This document shows positions 35,800-46,570 of a stretch of 64,000 nt of DNA, piece by piece; the first letter of the stretch is position 1; each line of letters opens with the position of its first letter. Both the position numbers and the translations under genes were made by a program. The DNA is taken from the NCBI GenBank assembly GCA_030998225.1, contig JAPYXD010000484.1:4774001-4838000 (forward strand), in the 5' to 3' direction. The notes under the pieces were generated by a model. It worked only from the letters and a program-made list of their open reading frames with translations. It ran no database searches and was not told the DNA's origin. This DNA is from Diplolepis rosae. Its lineage: Eukaryota > Arthropoda > Insecta > Hymenoptera > Diplolepididae.

Positions 35800-35895
35800 A
35801 GAAGGACATAAAAGGGGGCCACTACCGTACACAGGTCACAGACCGACGGGACCTCGTCGGCGACGTACAAAAGAATTCTGTTCTCTTGAATAAAC
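35800..35895 (+). promoter_or_regulatory. Candidate LTR promoter and poly(A) signal
   Basis: ATTGG boxes upstream (CCAAT on the minus strand), TATA-like CATAAAAGG at 35807-35815 and AATAAA at 35889-35894. The short distance is typical of an LTR R region. Confidence 0.5.
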
Positions 35896-35994
35896 TCTGT
35901 TCTTTCAAACAACTCCCGCTCTTCTTCTTTCAAACGACCTTCAGCGTTTATTCCAAATCTAACTGCCCTTCTCAGGGCAACTGACGCCAACCGT

Positions 35995-36130
35995 CCTTTT
36001 CAGGACGACAACTTCAAACAACTTCAAACAACCTCGAAAAACTTCGAGCAGCTTTGAACGACTTAGAACGACTTTTGAACGACCTAGAACGACTTCGAAC
36101 AACCTGGAACAACTCGCCGACAACACGCAG
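35995..36130 (+). repeat. Minisatellite of GAACGACTT / CAAACAACTT units
   Basis: About a dozen imperfect 10-12-bp units (AACTTCAAAC, GAACGACTTAGAACGACTTTT, GAACAACCTGG) directly downstream of the LTR-like promoter. Confidence 0.8.
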
Positions 36131-36770
36131 CCGAGGTAGTCGATGCTCTACGGACGCATCACTCCCTCGCTGGTCGGATCATCCCCAGGCTCAGCCCCCG
36201 TCGATTCCCTCCCTTGGGGACGCATCACGGGTCCCTGACGCATGGGCCTGAACCCACGACAGCGTCGGAACCGAGCCTTCCTGCACCAGGGCCGATCAGC
36301 GCTGCCAAGCGACACCAGGAGGAGGTCCCATCGACTGCCAACACGTGCCACTTAGTGGTACGCCGAAGGGAAGACTGCCGCTACCACCTCCTTCCAGCGA
36401 CTCACCGAGGAGGCTCTTGAAGAACCGGCGAAACATCCGAGCTAGGTTCTCCCGGGCCAGGAAGGTCCTTTTTCCCGTCGCTCCTGGGGTAGACCGAGAA
36501 AAAGCTCCCGAACGGTGCTAAAGAACGGCCGTCAGGAACGTCATAGGTCTCGGGATTACGTCCTGTCCAAGTTTTTCCGGGACTCTCGACCCTACCTCCC
36601 CCCAAAGCCCGCAAAGAACCCAAGGAGAAACTTAGACTGTCCGAACATCAGCTTCTACCTTTTGATCTGAACGGTCAGTCAGGTACTCAGACGCCCCCCC
36701 CCCCCCTGCAGATAGGCAACCACGTACCCAGGGGACGCCCCCGGTAGTCCCAACACAGGACGTTAGTATC

Positions 36771-38862
36771 AAGATCACCTTTTTAGTAAAATTTTGAATA
36801 GATGAATGTTTGAAGGTTCAAGTGAAAACATTAATTTACTTTATGAATTTAATCAATTATATTAATTTCATTACTCAAATCAACTGTTATTCTTATAATT
36901 ATAGTCCTGCAATTATTTTAATTGAGCGCAGCAATCGTCTTTAATCCTTATTTTGAAATTCAGAAAATTACAATTAAATACCAGATTTGGATTTGCATTT
37001 AATCTTATTTTCATATTGCTTAAGCAGAAATTTTTAATTCAAAAATTAAATGCTGTACGAAAAAGAGAATTTTTTTAAATGAAGTAGTTGACTTAAAAAC
37101 TACAAAACTTTTCAATAAATATATTGACGTGAAATTTTAAACAATTTTCGACTTTTGATTTTACTAGTAAATTATCTTATCTTAAATTATCTTATATCTT
37201 AAATCTCCTATTAATTTTACAAGATCTTCCAACAGCTTAATTTAGGCAAGTATTTTTCAAGTTGAAAATCGATATATTCAATTCTATGCTAAAAATATTT
37301 TGATCTTACTTTTTTAGCCTAGCATAAATCTTGAAATCAAAATCTAAAAATGCTCTACAGAGGTTCAGTATTTTGGGAATGAATATAAAACTTCAAAATT
37401 TATAGTAATTAATGTATTCATATAAAACTTTGAGTATTTATTGACTTTGAATTTCATCTTCCTATACCGAAAAATTTTTTTTTCCGAGAGTCAACTATCA
37501 CCTATAGTTAAGTCTAACCTAGTTGAAATAATACGGATTCCTGTTTAAGAGAATCACGTACATACAGCTAAACAAACCAATATAAACCTTGTTACAGAGA
37601 AATAAAGAATTCTAGTTCTATTAACAATTTAATTCAATTAATATTGCTATGCTGTTATTACAAAATTCCGCTGTAAAAAGAATATCTTCTGTATTTATTA
37701 CTTTTTCATTGTGTAAACAAAAATTTATTTTTGTCAACAATTCTTTAAGACCCACTTTTATCAATATAAATTTTGCTCTAGTAGATCATAAACGTAAAGT
37801 TGTTTTTTGGTTACGTTTAATACATGCGCCTGAAAGGATCTGTCCGTCAAATCAACTTGCTTTCTTTGTTTTTCTTACTAAACTTGAACTTTGTCATTTC
37901 AACTAGGATTGCAAAGTTGGCGCCTGTCCTAACTAGGCAAAATAGTATACGGGTACAAGGGATTTTTTTCGGTGTACGATATCTGAAGAACAGACAAATT
38001 AGGAATTACAAAAAATATTTCATTTAAAAATTACACTCGTCCATAGGATCTTGTGAAAATGTAACAAGTTTTGATCACTTGAAACAAAAATTTTCATGTC
38101 AAATTTCAAGTCAATAAAAATACTTACATGGTCATCTGAAGATATCAATGAACACATTTTTTAGCATCATAATTTATGTACTTCAATTAGAAATTTTTTC
38201 CTTTACGTAGAGTATTTCATTTTTTGTTAAAAGAATGCAAGATGAAAATATTTTTAACATAAAATTGAGTATATCAATTTTAAACTTAAACAGAAATTTA
38301 AATTTTCTATTAAAACATTGTTCTAAACTGAAAATAATTCTCCGATTAAAATTTTTTTAAATGTACGGGTAAGATGTATGGAAATTCATGATTTATGATT
38401 TAATTTGAAAACCTAAAATTCTATTGAATTTTTGTATTGGTTAAAATTCTAAATATTGATTGGTATTAAATTTTACTGAAAGTTTATTTTTCAAGAGTTA
38501 AAATCCTTATACAATTTCGTAGGACCTTTAAGATATTTAAATCAAGCAGATTTTTTTAAAAATATCGAAAAAAGAAGTATTATTTCTTCAACTACATATT
38601 TCGTAAATTCGAAATTGTCGTCTGCTTCCCGCCTCTTTTGCACGGAGTCGAGAAAAATACAATTCTCAATTTCGACTCGAAAACCGACAGCGTGAAATCT
38701 AAAAATAGCATTGCAAGGAGGAAGCGAGGAGAATAAGGAGAAGTTGGAGGAACAAAAGCAGCGCTCCCCGTCGTCTCTCCCTACTTGCTTCACACGAATA
38801 CGGCGTGCAATCGCGGCTGTAGGTACCCCGATTTGCAATCTGAGGATCTGAGCACACTGCAT
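36771..38862. other. AT-rich part of the inverted structure, no gene
   Basis: Contains the right-arm pieces of the large inverted repeat (37373-37412, 38410-38862) and about 1 kb unique to this side (37412-38415). Open frames of 85 and 67 codons near 37650-38030 are not supported by any motif. 38550-38850 is the right-arm copy of the GC-richer block at 32405-32780. Confidence 0.5.
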
Positions 38863-39850
38863 CTTATTATTGAAGCACATTTTATAATAACACTAGGCAA
38901 ATGAAAAAAAAAATATTTGGTAATAAATCTCTAACCCGGTTTACTGCTGAAATTTTTACAAAAATTTTGCACTATATTTTGCGAATTTTTTTTGTGGCGA
39001 AAAATCGAAATTTTTACATGCATTGTGAACAAATGGCTGATTTTCGTTATTCGCAAGACAAAATAGTGCTGCTAAAAATATCTATTTATATTCTTGAATA
39101 ATTTTCGAATATACAGGTTAAATTGATTTCTCTTTGTTAAAAATAACATACTCATTTTACCATACAAGACATCGACAATACCCTCAAATCGTCCTCTATT
39201 TACTTTACTTTTTGAAAGTTTAATGAGCACAAATAATAAGAAAAGCTCGTAAATTAAATAAGTAATTAACTTAGATTTCTGGATAACAAATAATTTTTAG
39301 CAGTTATTTTGCATTGCAATACTTACATTTTCGATACATTTTTTTTTATAAAGTTTTGCCCATTAAAAAATTTAGTCCGTTTTAAATAAAAGTGGTATAC
39401 AAAATGTAAAATTGGTTTTCCTAAAAAATATATTTTTCTAGCATCGAGTTTTTACAAATATAGACGGTTAATTGTACTTTTATAGCACTTCATACTTCAT
39501 AAGTGGCTGGACATTTGTCAGGCATAACATTTTTTTCAATTATAAATTAGTTATCATCGCAGTCTTCGTTTATAACTGTAAGTTTGTAGCAAAACCAATT
39601 TTACTTTTTGTATACCACTTTTATATAAAACGGGAATTTTTTGAACGGACTAAATTTTCAACGGGCAAAGCCTGTATATTCGAAAAATATTCAAGAATAT
39701 AAATAGATAATTTTCGCAACACTCTTTCGACTTACGAATAATTACAATCAACCATTTGTTAACAATGCATGTAAAAATTTCAATTTTTCACAACAACAAA
39801 AATTCGCAAAATATATTGATTACCAAATAAATTTTTTTTTCATTTGAAAA
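38863..39850. repeat. Palindrome inside the right arm
   Basis: Right-arm counterpart of 31385-32405: begins CTTATTATTGAAGCACATTT and carries the same mirrored inner blocks. Each arm of the large inverted repeat is thus itself a foldback. Confidence 0.72.
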
Positions 39851-39935
39851 TCTGAAAATTTGGCAAAATCATCTCTTGTCCAACCCCTTCCATATGGTTG
39901 ATGCAAAATTTGATTTGGTTTTAAATTAAAATTTT

Positions 39936-40429
39936 TTTTAAAGCAGGGTAAATAAATATCAAAAGAATTTAGGAAAATATTTGAAGCTGAAAAAATTTAG
40001 GATAATATAATTTAATGAAAATTTTTTGAAATTATATAAATGAAATGGCTTTTTATTCTAAATAGATCTAAAGTAGACATGTAAGACTCAATACTACGTT
40101 AAAACGTGTTAACTTAACTTTATTCACCGACATTGGAGTGGACGAGTTTGAAAGTTACAAATAATCAAATGAGTCTTACAGGTTTTATTCTTTCTTTTCC
40201 TAAATAATCGATTTCTTTAAATTATATTTTTCTGATTAGTCAAATTCTCTTCAATGATTATTTATGTTCAAAAAGTAAACTTAATATTTTGGAAAAATGT
40301 TTGTTTTAAGAAAAATTTATTCGAATCGAATAAATATTTGTTTTCTTATATGTGGAAAAAATTCGAAGAAATTTGTCTGTGTATCATAAAAGAGTATTTT
40401 ATGGTTCAACACGTAATTTTTCATTAAAA
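39936..40429. other. AT-rich sequence, nothing recognised
   Basis: No open frame, TIR or tandem repeat of note between the large inverted repeat and the CACTG MITE. Confidence 0.5.
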
Positions 40430-40626
40430 CACTGAGAAAACAGTTTTGTCAAATCAACAAAAATATTTTGTTAGTATTTAGCTAACAAAATTATTTTGTT
40501 GTGCGAACAAAACATTTTGCTATATCAATCAAATTTTGTTACTTAAACAAAAATTTTTGTTGGGACAACAAAATATTTTGTCAGGACAACAAAAAAAGTT
40601 TTGTTGGATAAATTTTTTTCTCAGTG
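40430..40626. mobile_element. CACTG MITE, copy 2 (197 bp)
   Basis: Same ends (CACTGAGAAAA / TTTTCTCAGTG) and internal AACAAAAT-type palindromes as 33472-33668. AAA lies on both sides (40427-40429 and 40627-40629), compatible with a 3-bp target duplication. Confidence 0.88.
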
Positions 40627-40642
40627 AAAGATCACGCTTATA

Positions 40643-41400
40643 AAGGGTTTCCCAATAAGGGTGATATGTTTTGAAATTGAAAAAAAAACACTGAATATTC
40701 ATTCGGAATTGATCGAAATCTTTTTTATTATATTGGATATTCTATGCCATTTATGATTTAAACAATATATCGGCCAAATGTCCCCCGAGACTTGAGCCAA
40801 AAATGCGCCTCATCAGAAAAGATGATTTTTTGATGAAAATTGGGATCATTTTCAATTGATTCAAGAGCCCAATCCGCGAACTCCCGACGCAAACGATGGT
40901 CATTAGGCTTCAGTTCTTGGGCCAGAATCATCTTATAGGGATGCAGGCCAAGATCCAATCGCAAAATACGCCAGGTAGTCATCCTGGACAGGCCCAATTC
41001 CTGAGATCGGCGTGGCACGGACAATTCACGGTTTTCCTCGATACTGGCCTGTACGGCGGCTATATTCTGTGTAGAACGTGCGGTACGCATACGATTTTTA
41101 GGCTTAGTATCCAATAGAGTAAATTTACTCTCCAACTTATCGATTATTCGACGAATTGAGAGCACGGATGGAGCAGAATGACGACCATATTTTGCACGAT
41201 ATGCTCTTTGAACACCGACAAAACTTCTCGAATTTTGATAAAATAATTGGACAATTTCCAAACGTTGTGGAAGCGTGAAACTACTCATGATTAAATGGCA
41301 AACCTTACTTATGACAACTGACAGCAGACGTCAAAAATTTCAGTTCAAATGAGCCCGATAGGGACATTCAAAATCATATCACCCCTATTGGGAAACCCTT
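40643..41400 (-). mobile_element. Deleted Tc1/mariner-superfamily element (758 bp)
   Basis: TIRs AAGGGTTTCCCAATA-GGGTGATATG match at both ends, each bordered by TA (40641-40642, 41401-41402). The transposase N-terminus reads on the minus strand, and the C-terminal half is deleted. Confidence 0.88.
40758..41288 (-). pseudogene. Tc1/mariner-type transposase, N-terminal half
   Basis: From ATG 41288: MSSFTLPQRLEIVQLFYQNS begins a helix-turn-helix of the type seen in insect mariner-like proteins, followed by SVLSIRRIIDKLESKF, a second HTH (RRSQELGLSRMTTWRILR) and IIFSDEAHFWLKS, the first catalytic Asp block. After about eight residues the frame runs into the element end (GRYIV stop). Second and third catalytic residues are missing. 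The 176-codon frame itself has no stop. Confidence 0.85.
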
Positions 41401-41402
41401 TA

Positions 41403-42770
41403 CTACTATAAGCAGGCAAATGAAAAATTAATAATTTTAAAATTAAAATAGAAGATTAGTTTAGAAAAAAATAATATCATTCGAAAAAAGAGAGAAAAAT
41501 GATTTATATTTCTATAATCCTAACAAACTGAAGATGACCTTGAAAGAAATTGAATAAATAAATAATATTGCCTAATGTAGGATAATATATTTATTTAGCA
41601 TGTGCAATAAGATTTTCTATTTTTGCAAGAAACGAAACAAAACAACATCTAAGGTATTGGGATTTACCAGACAAAATTATACTAATTCCTGGAATTGTAA
41701 TAATGACATTAAAAATAAGTACTTTCTGTTTTTCATTAACAAAATGTACCTATATTTCAATGCTAAAACAGATCTCATTCGTAATCATGAGTTTGCGGTA
41801 AGCGTAATATTTTTATTGATGATGTTTTCTATTGTTGAATTAATATACTTGTCTGCCTCAAAAATTACCATTTCAATGGACATGCCAAAAAATAATTATT
41901 TTACGTTATGCAATATTATTTATTATTATTTAAATTTATGCTTTTTATTTTTGGCGACGGTAAACTGTATCGAAAATCATAGTTGAAATATTCTCGAATA
42001 TTGTAAAATAAATGAAATAATAAAATAAAATAAATAAAATAATAAAAAAATAAAATATTATAAAATAAAATATTTATTATTGTAATAAATATTTTTTAAA
42101 TTAGATCGTACTAAAATTATCCAGAAAACTTCTTTTTAGTCTAATGAAAAACTTTCTCATTGGAAGATTTTTGTTGCTCAAAATTTTTTCGATAAACAAA
42201 GTGATAAAAGATTAAAATTTATGATTTTGTCAAAGTGTCCAAAAAAATTTAATAATTTTTTCGTTAATAATAATAAGCATATTTACTTTTTCATTCTTTA
42301 GTTGCTTTCGGAATACTATAATACGTAATTTCCTTTTGGATTTATGAAAAAAATTCTAAAAATTTGCCAAGTTGTCGCGAATTAAAGTAAAAAATGAGAA
42401 AATTTTGATTTCATAATAAACTGGTTTCTTGTAAATATTTCAAAGACACTTGAAGATACAACATTTTTTAATTTAAAATAAGAGATGCACAATGAAATTC
42501 TATTTCGGAATATATTTGAAAAAATCGAATTCTTAACTTGACCAAAGATACAATATTTGAAAATAATGTATTTTTTAACAAGAAATATTGCTCTTTTAAA
42601 AAGCTGCCTTGCAATGTTGTACAACCACTAATTCGTATTTAAACTTTTGAAATATTGTTCTATACAAAATACACGGATTTATTTGATTTTCAGTTAGTTT
42701 CTTGAATAACTGAGTCTTATCGTGACAAAATTATCCATTTCACTCTTCTTTAAGGTAAAGAAACCAAATG
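41403..42770. other. AT-rich sequence with one unexplained open frame
   Basis: A 128-codon frame at 41600-41986 (+) contains two hydrophobic stretches (VIFLLMMFSIVELIYLSA and IIYYYLNLCFLFLATV). AT-rich DNA readily gives such frames; no family is recognised and no splice context was established, so it is not called as a gene. The rest is featureless. Confidence 0.4.
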
Positions 42771-43153
42771 TGGATCAGTGTTTCTTCTTCTACGTATGAA
42801 AATCGAAATTATGTATGTACCTCGATTCACCTTTTATTTCTCTACCTTATCGGTTTCAGAAGATAACTGGAGCATATGCTCTGCCTTACCGATTATGAAA
42901 CAGAATACAACCGCGTCCACCTTCATTGTAGTTCCAAAAACGCTTAGGTGGATAGGGTGCGCTGCAGAAAACCAGTTGAAATTTAATACATGGGACTGGC
43001 AATCTCCCAACTCATCTCTGCTATGGAGAATTAGGATCGGACATAGGTGACACGACACCTGGTGGTGGGAATCGGAAGTTTTCTCAAGTGTCGTCTTACA
43101 TTATAAGGATAGATAAATAATTGAAAAAATCATTTAATAAATATATCCGAAAG

Positions 43154-43354
43154 ATGGAAAGCTCGAAACTGACATCTAATTCGAAAAAGAAATGCGGCTT
43201 CGTATGTGCAGTGAACAACTATTTTAGCATTCCCGAAAAAACCGACGTGTTGGTTGTATGGAAAAAAGCAACAAAAAGAAAAGATCTGAAATCCCATTTG
43301 AGGGTGTGTTCACGTCATTTTACCAAAGAAGATTTTCTATTTCCAGCTAAGTAA
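43154..43354 (+). pseudogene. THAP-domain exon, second copy
   Basis: Frame MESSKLTSNSKKKCGFVC then VVWKKATKRKD, VCSRHFTKEDFLFPAK and TAA. It has Cys-x3-Cys, the central Trp and Cys-x2-His, so the THAP finger is complete, with the same ending as the copy at 28773. A GTAATA donor at 43351 could end the exon. No downstream transposase exon was seen within the window, so it is probably a transposon relic, although a host THAP gene with distant exons cannot be excluded. Confidence 0.65.
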
Positions 43355-43962
43355 TATTCGATATTAACCTAAACAATTTTGATCTTTCAATTAAAATAAT
43401 CATTTCTTTTACACATTCTCTCCCCCGATAAAATTTATTTTTCCTGGATTGATTTTGGCCTATTGGCAAATTTCTTGAATCGTTAAAATCATTGTTAAAT
43501 ATAAAAATAAACAGAACCACATATGTAAACAATGCATCTCGACACTTAGTTTTGGTCATATTGGATCATGTGACCAACGTGACTTTAGAAAGCCACGCCT
43601 CCATGTCCAATCCCAATAGACATACGAAGACCAAAGTAGTGAATCCGAAAATGAGCGAGTTTTACTGGTAAGCTAATAGCTACGAAACTTGTCAAGTACA
43701 GTTGTACGCGGTGCTACTAGTTGTTGCAAACGGACGGAGTGCGGCAAGGGGAATTGGCTTCGTATGAATTCCGCCATTTTTGAACTAAAAAAAATACACG
43801 AAAAAAATGATTCAACAAAAAACCTTATATTTAACAGAATATCATTTATTTTTTAGTCAAATGCGTATCATTCTCTTCTTTTTTTGATGCAGAAAACATT
43901 TCTTAAAAGTTTATAGTTTCAGCTGTAACTGTTCGAAAGATATATGGCAGAGAAGTTGTCTC
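43355..43962. other. No gene recognised
   Basis: Mixed AT-rich sequence downstream of the THAP exon. A CATATTGGATCATGTGACC block and a GC-richer stretch at 43680-43770 carry no identifiable motif. Confidence 0.4.
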
Positions 43963-44123
43963 TTTCTATAGGCACCGTGCGAAGTCATGGTAGGGAGAGT
44001 TAAATCGACGCCAGCGCACGCAGTGGATAATTAAGGCGTTAAAGGAGGCTGTTTTATATTTCCGAGCAATCAAAATACATGTGCAAATCTAAATTTTGTT
44101 TTAATTAAAAAAATATAGCTAAA

Positions 44124-44243
44124 ATGAGCCACCGAAGTTGTTGTGTTGTGAATTGTTAAAATACAAGCAGGAAAAGTGAGTGTAAATTTTATAAATTTCC
44201 AACGTCTAAATGGAAAATAAATCAAAGGAATAAGTGGGTACTG
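44124..44243 (+). pseudogene. THAP N-terminal fragment with an in-frame stop
   Basis: MSHRSCCVVNC, then TAA, then SRKSECKFYKFPTSKWKINQ continuing to NKWV. The C-x-x-x-x-C, F..FP and Trp landmarks of a THAP domain are in order, but a stop falls directly after the second Cys and the C-terminal Cys-His part is missing. Confidence 0.65.
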
Positions 44244-44566
44244 TAGGGTGTTGCATGAACTGATGCTTGTCGAATTATACGAGATTTTATTAAATAACTT
44301 TCATTATTTCTACGGAACTCTTGGACATCTCGTACGTGTTCTGCCAGAACGAGATTTTTACCTTTAATTTTCGTTTGTGGTTGAAATTCTATTGTATGTT
44401 TAATTGATTGAAAACCTGTTTTAATAATTATATTCATGATGAATTTGAATCTGAAAATAAACAATTAATATTTATTTACTCAACAAGTACCTAAAAGTGT
44501 CATCATGAAATTAAAATTTAATTCTTTATTATTTTTCTAGTCTGTTTTGATCTGTCATTAACTTAA

Positions 44567-45229
44567 GGTAGTCGTCATGCCAAAAAACAGTCTCTAGAAA
44601 AAGAAGTTTTTCTATGATTTCAAGACTGAGAATTATATCATCAGCCGTGACATATGTAAGAAAAGACTATTTTTAATGAAAAAATTTAAAAATTACGAAA
44701 AATAATATTTTAATAAAGTTTTTTATAATAGGATATTTCTTTACTATCGCTTCTTACCAATTTTTTGAAAATGATTGAAGTTTCTTAAATCATAGCTTAT
44801 TTTTTCGGGGGAAATATTCTCTACAACTTAACCGTTTCCAATTTTTGAAAATAAATCAATTATTATCAAATACAGCAATTTGTTTATAAAAATTTTGCTT
44901 TGGAAAATTGATTTTTAATTATTTCAGTCATTAAAGAATTTATTTTCAAAAATTGGAAACGGTCAAGTTGTAGAGAATATTTTCCCCGAAAAAATAAGCA
45001 ATGATTTAAGAAACTTCAATCATTTTTAAAAAATTGGTAAGAAGCGATAGTAAGGAAAAATCCTATTACAAAAAACATTATTAAAAAATTATTTTTCGTA
45101 ATTTTTAAATTTTTTCATTAAAAAGAGTGTCTTTCCTTACATATGACACGGCTGATGATATAATTTCCAGTCTTGAAATCATAGAAAAACTTCTTTTTCC
45201 AGAGACTGATTTTTGGCACGACAACTACC
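44567..45229. mobile_element. TTAA-flanked palindromic element (663 bp), GGTAGT ends
   Basis: TTAA at 44563-44566 and 45230-45233 flanks arms of about 310 bp: GGTAGTCGTCATGCCAAAAA on the left mirrors TTTTTGGCACGACAACTACC on the right, and the arms continue to a centre near 44900. The GGTA start is shared with the TTAA-flanked element at 27836-29499, so a common Kolobok-like transposase is inferred. Non-coding. Confidence 0.85.
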
Positions 45230-45505
45230 TTAACCTTATATTTACTGGTTTCTATATCATTTTTATTATGGAAAATACTTACTTTTTACTGCTGATTTCA
45301 CACAAATACTTCACAAGGAAAAACAATCGAATTTTAAAGTGAATAAAATTGTTTTTTTGTTTGTTTTTTTATTGATAATAAACATTTTTATAACTAAGTC
45401 CCATTATAATACATTGTAAAAGTTCTCGAACAGCCTCCTTTAGTTCACTCATGCTATGGCACTGCAGTCACGCACGGTGCCTATAGAGTTTCCACTTTCA
45501 CGGCT

Positions 45506-46021
45506 TACAAGTACTTGAGGCGAATCATTGTACTTTTTTCTTGTATCTCATTGCATTAAAGTCTTCAATTTTCACGAAATTTACAATATTTACAAAGTTT
45601 AAAATATACCTTCTTTATTATTGGTTATTAGCTCCTGTCGAAAAATGATTATAAGTTTGAAAGCTGTTCTTTTGCACAATGGGAAGAAATATCCATCAAT
45701 AACCATCGCTCATGTCACCAATATGAAAGAGTGCTATGCTGATATGAAATTGTTACTTGACAAAATAAATTACAAATCATATGAGTGGTTCCCCAAGCAG
45801 AGATTAACAATCGGACCTACGTCGATCCAACGCTGTATACCAACTTCCGACTGTCGTCGGACAGTTGAAATGATAACGATGTACTACTGCGTTGGTACAA
45901 CACCGGCTTCCAACGTTCTACCAATACTGGTAACCAATATATTTTCAACGTTGGCTATCAGCATTTCTAAAATACTGGTTACATACTTTTATTATTAAAT
46001 CCATGTTTTACGGGGTAAAGA
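45506..46021. other. Region with a fragment of an uncharacterised arthropod protein
   Basis: See the fragment at 45650-45795. The flanks are AT-rich and show no extension of the coding frame. Confidence 0.4.
45650..45795 (+). pseudogene. Fragment of an uncharacterised multi-copy arthropod protein
   Basis: The segment LKAVLLHNGKKYPSI...HVTNMKECYADMKLLLDKI..KSYEW looks like a conserved block of a long uncharacterised protein family repeated in many arthropod genomes (from memory, no name or function known). The frame continues to 45998 but without further resemblance. A second piece, possibly of the same family, is at 53588-53824. Confidence 0.4.
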
Positions 46022-46570
46022 TGCACTCAGAAAAAAGTCTGGTTAAAACAACCAGAATTCCGGTTGTTTCAACCGAAAAAAAATATTACGGAGAGCCGTA
46101 CTAGCAATTTCGGTTAAAAATGTTAGAAACTCTAGTAAACACTTTTCGGTTGTTTTGATCTTTTATTCCAGTTGATGTAATAAAATTTGCTACTTGATAT
46201 CAACCATATAACTATGAATCTAACGAGAAATATTTTACTAGAAAAATTATAATTTTTCTAGTAAAAAATTTTTCAGTAAATTCATGGTTATATTTCGGAA
46301 AAATTAACTAATTTAGTACATTTAACATTACCATATTTCTAGTTAAATTTATTAAAATTTCTCGGTTGAATTCTAACATAACCTTAAAAATATATAATGA
46401 TTTAAAGACGTGAAAATTATAATTTTCAAAGTGAAAAAATATATATTTTTGTAATCATATTGAGTAAACAATTTTTTTGGCCAAATTACCTAAAAGATTA
46501 GCCATTTTAACCGGAAATTTTTTAAACAATTAGCTTTAGTAAATTTAACCGTAACTTTTTTCTTATTGCG
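46022..46570. mobile_element. Possible diverged MITE
   Basis: The left end GCACTCAGAAAAAAGTCTGG and the inverted right end GTGCGCAATAAGAAAAAAGT are similar with gaps, each followed by GGTTAAA. The interior near the left end repeats GGTTGTTT(C/T)AACC-like palindromes, the same organisation as the CACTG MITEs. Weak support. Confidence 0.35.

Larger units (their letters stand above)
35080..36770 (+). mobile_element. GC-rich LTR-like segment (core of the inverted structure)
   Basis: Composition is clearly unlike the surroundings. A block with GGAATGACCTGATTGGTCAA and CCCATGGAGGGGGAAG occurs twice (35274-35345 and 35710-35760). After the second comes a CATAAAAGG box (35807), then within about 80 bp AATAAA (35889), the arrangement of U3-R-U5 in an LTR. 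Beyond it lies a minisatellite of GAACGACTT-like units (35995-36130) and a coding-looking but unassignable GC-rich stretch to 36770 ending near a C13 run. LTR borders, PBS and pol were not identified. Confidence 0.5.
30955..39935. repeat. 9-kb inverted-repeat structure
   Basis: Left arm (30955 to about 32866, resuming 33900-33960) reappears inverted at about 38437-39935 and 37373-37412. Outer ends read AAAACCAAATCAAATTT and CATCAACC(A/T)ATGGAAGGGG in both arms. Each arm encodes, by chance, a near-identical 66-residue frame (32164-32364 minus, 38901-39101 plus). Insertions differ between arms: about 390 bp at 31035-31420 and 1.0 kb at 32867-33900 on the left, about 1 kb at 37412-38415 on the right. 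This suggests a large transposon with long TIRs or an inverted duplication, later interrupted. Confidence 0.75.
43963..45505. mobile_element. DNA transposon remnant with diverged TIRs and a THAP fragment
   Basis: CTATAGGCACCGTGCG (about 43973) and AAAGGAGGCTGTT (44040) reappear inverted as AACAGCCTCCTTT (45430) and CGCACGGTGCCTATAG (45473), in mirrored order. Between them lie the THAP N-terminal fragment (44124) and a nested TTAA palindrome (44567-45229). Target duplication not identified. Confidence 0.6.

Noticed and set aside
36054..36623. GC-rich overlapping frames on both strands
   Set aside because: Low-complexity and mutually overlapping; no viral or retrotransposon protein motif could be read.
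32164..39101. Two nearly identical 66-residue frames on opposite strands
   Set aside because: They are explained by the inverted-repeat arms; composition is that of AT-rich DNA and no domain is recognisable.
41600..41986. 128-codon frame with two hydrophobic stretches, considered as a chemoreceptor fragment
   Set aside because: No receptor signature or splice context; AT-rich DNA gives hydrophobic frames by chance.
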